Assembly (NCBI GenBank): GCA_030141585.1
Contig: JAQIFP010000066.1
Span: 1 to 26,260, forward strand
Length of the DNA stretch: 26,260 nt
Reading direction: 5' to 3'
Source: Ophryocystis elektroscirrha
Lineage: Eukaryota > Apicomplexa > Conoidasida > Neogregarinorida > Ophryocystidae
Made by a program: the position numbers and the translations under genes. This document shows, piece by piece, positions 21,901 to 26,260 of the stretch. The notes under the pieces are model-generated. The model searched no databases and was not told the origin of the DNA. It was given only the letters and a program-made list of their open reading frames with translations. Positions within the stretch are counted from its first letter, which is position 1. The number at the start of each line of letters is the position of its first letter.

Positions 21901-24900
21901 TTCATTCAGAGAACTTTTAAGAGAAACATTCCAGCTTGAAAAATCTTCAATAGACAGTACTGTGTAACAAATACTCTCATAAGTTGTTACCTTCTAAATA
22001 CAAAATTAAATTAGATAATTACATAACATATAATAATTACAATCAATTAATATATATCTATTATAATATAAAAAGTAACTAATAATAATAATAATCTTAT
22101 TATTAATAATTACAATAATAACATTAATATTGATAAATCAATAATATTAATATTAGTAATAATTATAAATATAATAATGAGTAATAAATCTTGCTAACTT
22201 GATAATAATCTAATAAAAACTTTAGCTTATTTGCGCTAATTAGTTAGTTAGATTACACACTTACATAAATTTTATGGTAAACTTTTTATTGATAAACTTA
22301 CGAATATTATTTTTTAGTCTTAATTTTATAGTTTCGACATCAACTTTTAGTATTAAACCAATAATTTCCTAGAAACAAGTGAGACCTCTAGTTACTCACA
22401 GCGAACATATTTATCAACAAGTAAGGCGTACAAAATTCTTTAGATAATTGGGTTACCGTACATGAATAGTGAACAACTGATTTTGGTAGAATAATGGCAT
22501 TCCAGAAATATCTGCATAAGTCCGAATTTCCTATGGTTAAATTGAGAAGGAGCAAAGCATATATTTCAAAGCTATAGAAAAATATAAATGAGCACAAAGT
22601 ACATAGCATGATCCGTGTTCTTATTAAATTCCATGTATTCTGGGTATGCCGAGTAAAACCATAAATATTTAGTTCCTTTAGAAATGATATGAAATTATAT
22701 AAAATATACCTTCTTTTTTAATATCTTGGGATAACGCTTCGTTTAATAAATCTAACCATTCGTTCTTTAGTATTCGGGACACAATAAAACAAGTAAGCAT
22801 TGACGTAGCCCATCTATGCTTAGCTTTAGATAATATGTAACCACAAAATCTGTATCCTATTCCTAACGTGTGAAGCCAAGTTTTTAAACTTTTAGCATCA
22901 AAAGGAGCATTTGTATATTGAAGCTCAAACGTTTCAACTATTCTAAAAATATTTATAATAAATCATTAAATTATTAACAATGGGAAAAATAATAATAAAG
23001 ATAATAATAATAATGATTATAATTATAGTGTGATTCATACCTTGGTAAATGTCTTTCAACCATGAAAGACTGCAATTTGTATGGCGTATATGTTTTTTGA
23101 GCTGTTAAGTCTTTATCAATCAATTGTCTTAATTTATAAGTAAAGTCGTGCTTGCTGTATATATGTGCATGTTTTGATTTATTGGGAATGGGATTATAAA
23201 TGTTAAATAAATAATCTTCTACATCTGGGTTTTGAGGGAAATCATTTAAAATACAAAAATCTATTAACTCTGGACGAAATGGTTTTGAATCCGTTCTTAG
23301 ATGTTCATTTGTATCTGCTGGCTCATATTGTAGTAAGTGGTATGTCTGATATATATAATCAATGATTTATTTTAATATATACAATTGAACATATATCTCA
23401 TAGTTTTTTTATATTGTGAATCATTTATTGTAGATTAATTACTATATTTCTATTGTAAATGTTATTTAATAATTTGATACTTATAATATATTACTTAATG
23501 TTATAAATATATATACTAATTTTTTAACCCAAAATAAAATTTATAATAACTTGTCTATATGAATAATAAACAAACATTTATTATTTACTTGATAGAGAAT
23601 ATAAGATTTTGGTACTTCGGGCTCATACTGCAGAATACACGTATTTCTCATAATTTGAGATAAATTTAGATGGTTGGAGGCTATTTCATGTAATTGACTT
23701 AATTCCAAATTAATTTCAGTACTCTTAACTCTCATAAGTAGAGGTGGTCTTGGAGGTAAAGCATATATGACCATAGCTAAACTTTTATATGATAATTTGC
23801 ACGAAAGAAAAGGCATTATATATGTCCAAGGTCTTTTCAAAAATGTGCTGTATTGCATGGACTTTATTATACTTACCCATGTAGTAAGTAAATTTTTTTC
23901 TAAAATTTATATATAATATCATATTTCAAGAAATTTGAATTGGCACTAAATAATCAATTATGCAACAGAAATTAAACATACATATATACATATATATATA
24001 TATATTAATTAATCTATAGTTTATTTTATTGATATATGAGATGACAGAAAAATAATTTATAATTATATTTAGACAAAGTAAGATTTAATACTGTAACTTA
24101 ACTATATAGTTGAAGTATTACCCGTGTCTGTAACATAATGTTGATTGTCGAAATAATTAAGCGCATTTTCCATTTGCAAGGATAGTAAAAATTTAGAAAG
24201 TATATTTTGAACATTTAGTTCCATATTATATCTTTTCCTAGCTTCTCTTTCTGTAAATTCTGAGGACCCTTGTATGAGAATGCCTAGAAAACCTCCTCCA
24301 ATCACATTTTCAATATTCTTAGACACGAATACTAAATCATTTTGAAATAGTCGAAACCCAGCCATAGGATGTAAAGAAGGCAATTTTTGAGATTTAAAGT
24401 GCTGAAACTCACAATTATTTATACTTGTTTTTATTATATTCTCTTGAATGCATTGTATACCGAATCCAACTGCATGAGTATTGTACATAGACACTAAGTA
24501 TAAAAGACGGATAGTATAGGATATTATTTGCACATATAATATCAACATACCAAGAGGGTACATTTGGTATAAAGATATGTTTTTTGATTCGAACCATTTC
24601 AAAGCCGCACAGTAATATATGGTCGAATATATATAAAATGAAAATAAAGCTTGCCAGCTTGTGAATAATCCAGAGGGGGAATGTTCTATTAGTCTTCTTG
24701 TTATGTTCCACATATCTTTTTGAATATTCTCATTTAACTTTCTCTCTTTTATTAAAGTTCTTAGGCCCAAATAATCTGTTTGTGAAGAATTCAGGAATGC
24801 CTCTAATGTATTGTTCCAAAATACAAAAGTACTAAGCTTTTCCAGCACCTGAAATACTTCATTTATATACTCTGAGCATTTTTCCACAGAAAAATCTGAC

Positions 24901-25142
24901 TTTATTTGAATCAATGAACAAAGTATAGGGATATCAATATAATTTGTGACTTCATATTTGTCTAGTATCTCAATTAAATTATTAATATCTTCTGATTCAG
25001 TAGGAATTTGTGATTTACTCGCTGAAATTGACACAGAATCATTTCGTGATCGTTTATTCGTAGAGTTTGTTTTACTATTATTTAAACTAGATGAATCAGC
25101 GGAAATAATTGATTCATTTTGTTTTTTAAAGTCAGATTGCAT
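18999..25142 (-). CDS. CLU: CLU/CLUH-like (clustered mitochondria) protein with TPR region (15 exons, 1561 aa)
   Basis: CLU proteins bind mRNAs for mitochondrial proteins and keep mitochondria dispersed. Exons in order: 24122-25142, 23589-23899, 23041-23345, 22710-22942, 22603-22639, 22400-22571, 22265-22368, 22199-22235, 21896-21993, 21758-21861, 21317-21723, 21089-21279, 20523-20886, 20235-20336, 18999-20198; phases agree throughout. The best match is the CLU central domain near residues 550-610: DAKSLKTWLHTLGIGYR then FCGYILSKAK. The family pattern is D-x2-SL-x3-LH-x2-GI-x2-R-x2-G. Before it come YHLLQYEPADTN and PFRPELIDF, placed like the CLU YxLDLxRxxP and LRPEL segments. TPR-like helices follow, with a clear linker (YRIRLRFYGPHSFYVFYSLI then QLAYMYDGIS). 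The first 340 residues, with two hydrophobic aromatic stretches, and the last 350 are unrecognised. The long first exon could instead be a separate gene. Confidence 0.55.
22070..22198. repeat. AAT/ATT trinucleotide-rich tract in a CLU-like intron
   Basis: Imperfect runs of AAT and ATT fill most of the intron 21994-22198. The composition differs from the TA dinucleotide tracts of other introns. Confidence 0.75.
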
Positions 25143-25536
25143 AGCATACGTGAAAAATTATATTTTTTTATTAGTGCGGGTGCTATAATATATAAAAACA
25201 TTTAATTAAATATCTAAACTTTCATTTTTAAATAAAATAAAGACTTTACAGAGTTATAATATTATGTAAATTAACAGTATACATTAATATTATTAAGAAA
25301 TTTTATTTGCAAGTTTTATTGCATATAATGCATACGTGAATATAGATACGCTACCATGAGAGTATACTAAATTTTTGTTGCCCACCGGCTTATAATAATT
25401 AGTAGTGAATTTATAGTTCAAAGATTAAATATATTATTTGATACATAAAGAGTTGCAATAAGAATTCATTATTGAGAAACAGCTGTTAACCTGAAATAAT
25501 GAGAAATTAATTTTGCAATTATAATAAAGATAGATA
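25143..25536. promoter_or_regulatory. Divergent intergenic region between the CLU-like gene and the last gene
   Basis: About 390 bp separates outward-facing ATGs at 25142 (minus) and 25537 (plus). It is AT-rich with no repeats or recognisable motifs, and it should contain both promoters. Confidence 0.5.
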
Positions 25537-26260
25537 ATGTCTTCAAAAGATAAAAATCAGGTTTCAACTGAAGGTAATTATTAATCTCTTGTATTTGATT
25601 TTGCTTCAGAAAGTGTTAGTTTTATAAACAAAAAACATGAAGTACTTATGGAAGTATTGGAGTTTAACCAAAACTCAATAGATACTCATAAATGTTTTGA
25701 TACACTAACAAAGCTCTTGGAAATTCTAATTACAAAGGTTATTACTGTTAATATCTAGTTTTAAACTCAAACCTATTCATTCATTTATATTCACTTTGAT
25801 ATATATGTATGTAATTTTAATCTAGAATATTCAATTAGACATATATAAAGTATACATATATATTTTTATATACATATATTGATATATATAAGCATACATA
25901 TAGATTTATAAATATAAATTTATCAATATACATATACATATATACACATATACCGATATACATATACATATATTTATATACAAATACATATATTGATATA
26001 TATATATATATGTATATACATACATATATTGTTATAAAATTAAGCTTATTAGTGTACATATACATATATATATAAATTTATTTAAATAAATATACATATA
26101 TAAGTACACATATACATATACTAATATAATTAGACATATATTGATATATATAAGCATACATATAGATTTATAAATATAAATTTATCAATATACATATACA
26201 TATATACACATATACCGATATACATATACATATATTTATATACAAATACATATATTGATA
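25537..26260 (+). CDS. 5' end of an unidentified gene (exons 25537-25573 and 25610-25737; continues beyond window)
   Basis: The start ATG follows an AT-rich leader. Exon 1 (37 nt) encodes MSSKDKNQVSTE. A 36-nt intron (25574-25609, GTAATT...TTCAG, phase 1) leads to exon 2, which encodes SVSFINKKHEVLMEVLEF, then a helical stretch with CFDTLTKLLEILITK before a GTTATT donor at 25738. The second intron is full of AT repeats and runs off the window. The helix with CFDTLTKLLEIL resembles the start of a PUB domain (CLxTLxxILxNI), but that is too little to name the protein. Confidence 0.5.
25873..26260. repeat. 262-bp-spaced direct repeat of AT-rich minisatellite
   Basis: The 126 bp from 25873 to 25998 recur without mismatch at 26135-26260, an offset of 262 bp, and the second copy is cut by the window edge. 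The segment is made of TATACA/CATATA-type units with two landmark words, AAGCATACATATAGATTTA and ATACCGATATACATA. It lies in the second intron of the last gene. Confidence 0.9.

Overview
The window is a very AT-rich piece of a nuclear eukaryotic genome with intron-dense genes and AT microsatellites. The best lineage clue is a CPW-WPC-domain secreted protein (1252-4619). That family is known from apicomplexans and their close alveolate relatives, so the organism is probably an apicomplexan; I cannot name the genus. There is one assembly gap (100 N, 10628-10727). I rebuilt the genes by hand from splice sites and reading-frame phase. All internal exon junctions listed keep frame, but no transcript evidence was available.

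Layout: a 7-bp tandem repeat (1-90); the 5' part of a PI4K III-beta-like lipid kinase (minus, 383-852); the CPW-WPC gene (plus, 1252-4619); a multi-C2-like protein of unknown function (minus, 4651-8103); SEC62 (minus, 8391-11767), with a 13-bp minisatellite in a 1.3-kb intron; ERCC1 (plus, 11906-12568, intronless); NEMF/Rqc2 (plus, 13142-18996, 15 exons); a CLU/CLUH-like protein (minus, 18999-25142, 15 exons); and the first two exons of an unidentified gene (plus, 25537 to beyond the window).

These genes do not form one pathway. They are housekeeping functions: phosphoinositide signalling, ER translocation (SEC62), nucleotide excision and crosslink repair (ERCC1), ribosome-associated quality control (NEMF) and mitochondrial clustering or translation (CLU-like), plus a lineage-specific secreted protein. 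Intergenic space is compact: 31 bp and 2 bp between convergent stop codons, and 138 bp between the divergent SEC62 and ERCC1 starts. Introns, in contrast, hold long AT repeats.

The most striking feature is the intron population. About 33 of 61 reconstructed introns are only 29-39 nt, with 31 nt the commonest length, and the rest run from 50 to 1306 nt. Several apparent frameshifts vanish once 31-nt introns are allowed, so ordinary gene callers would probably fragment these genes.
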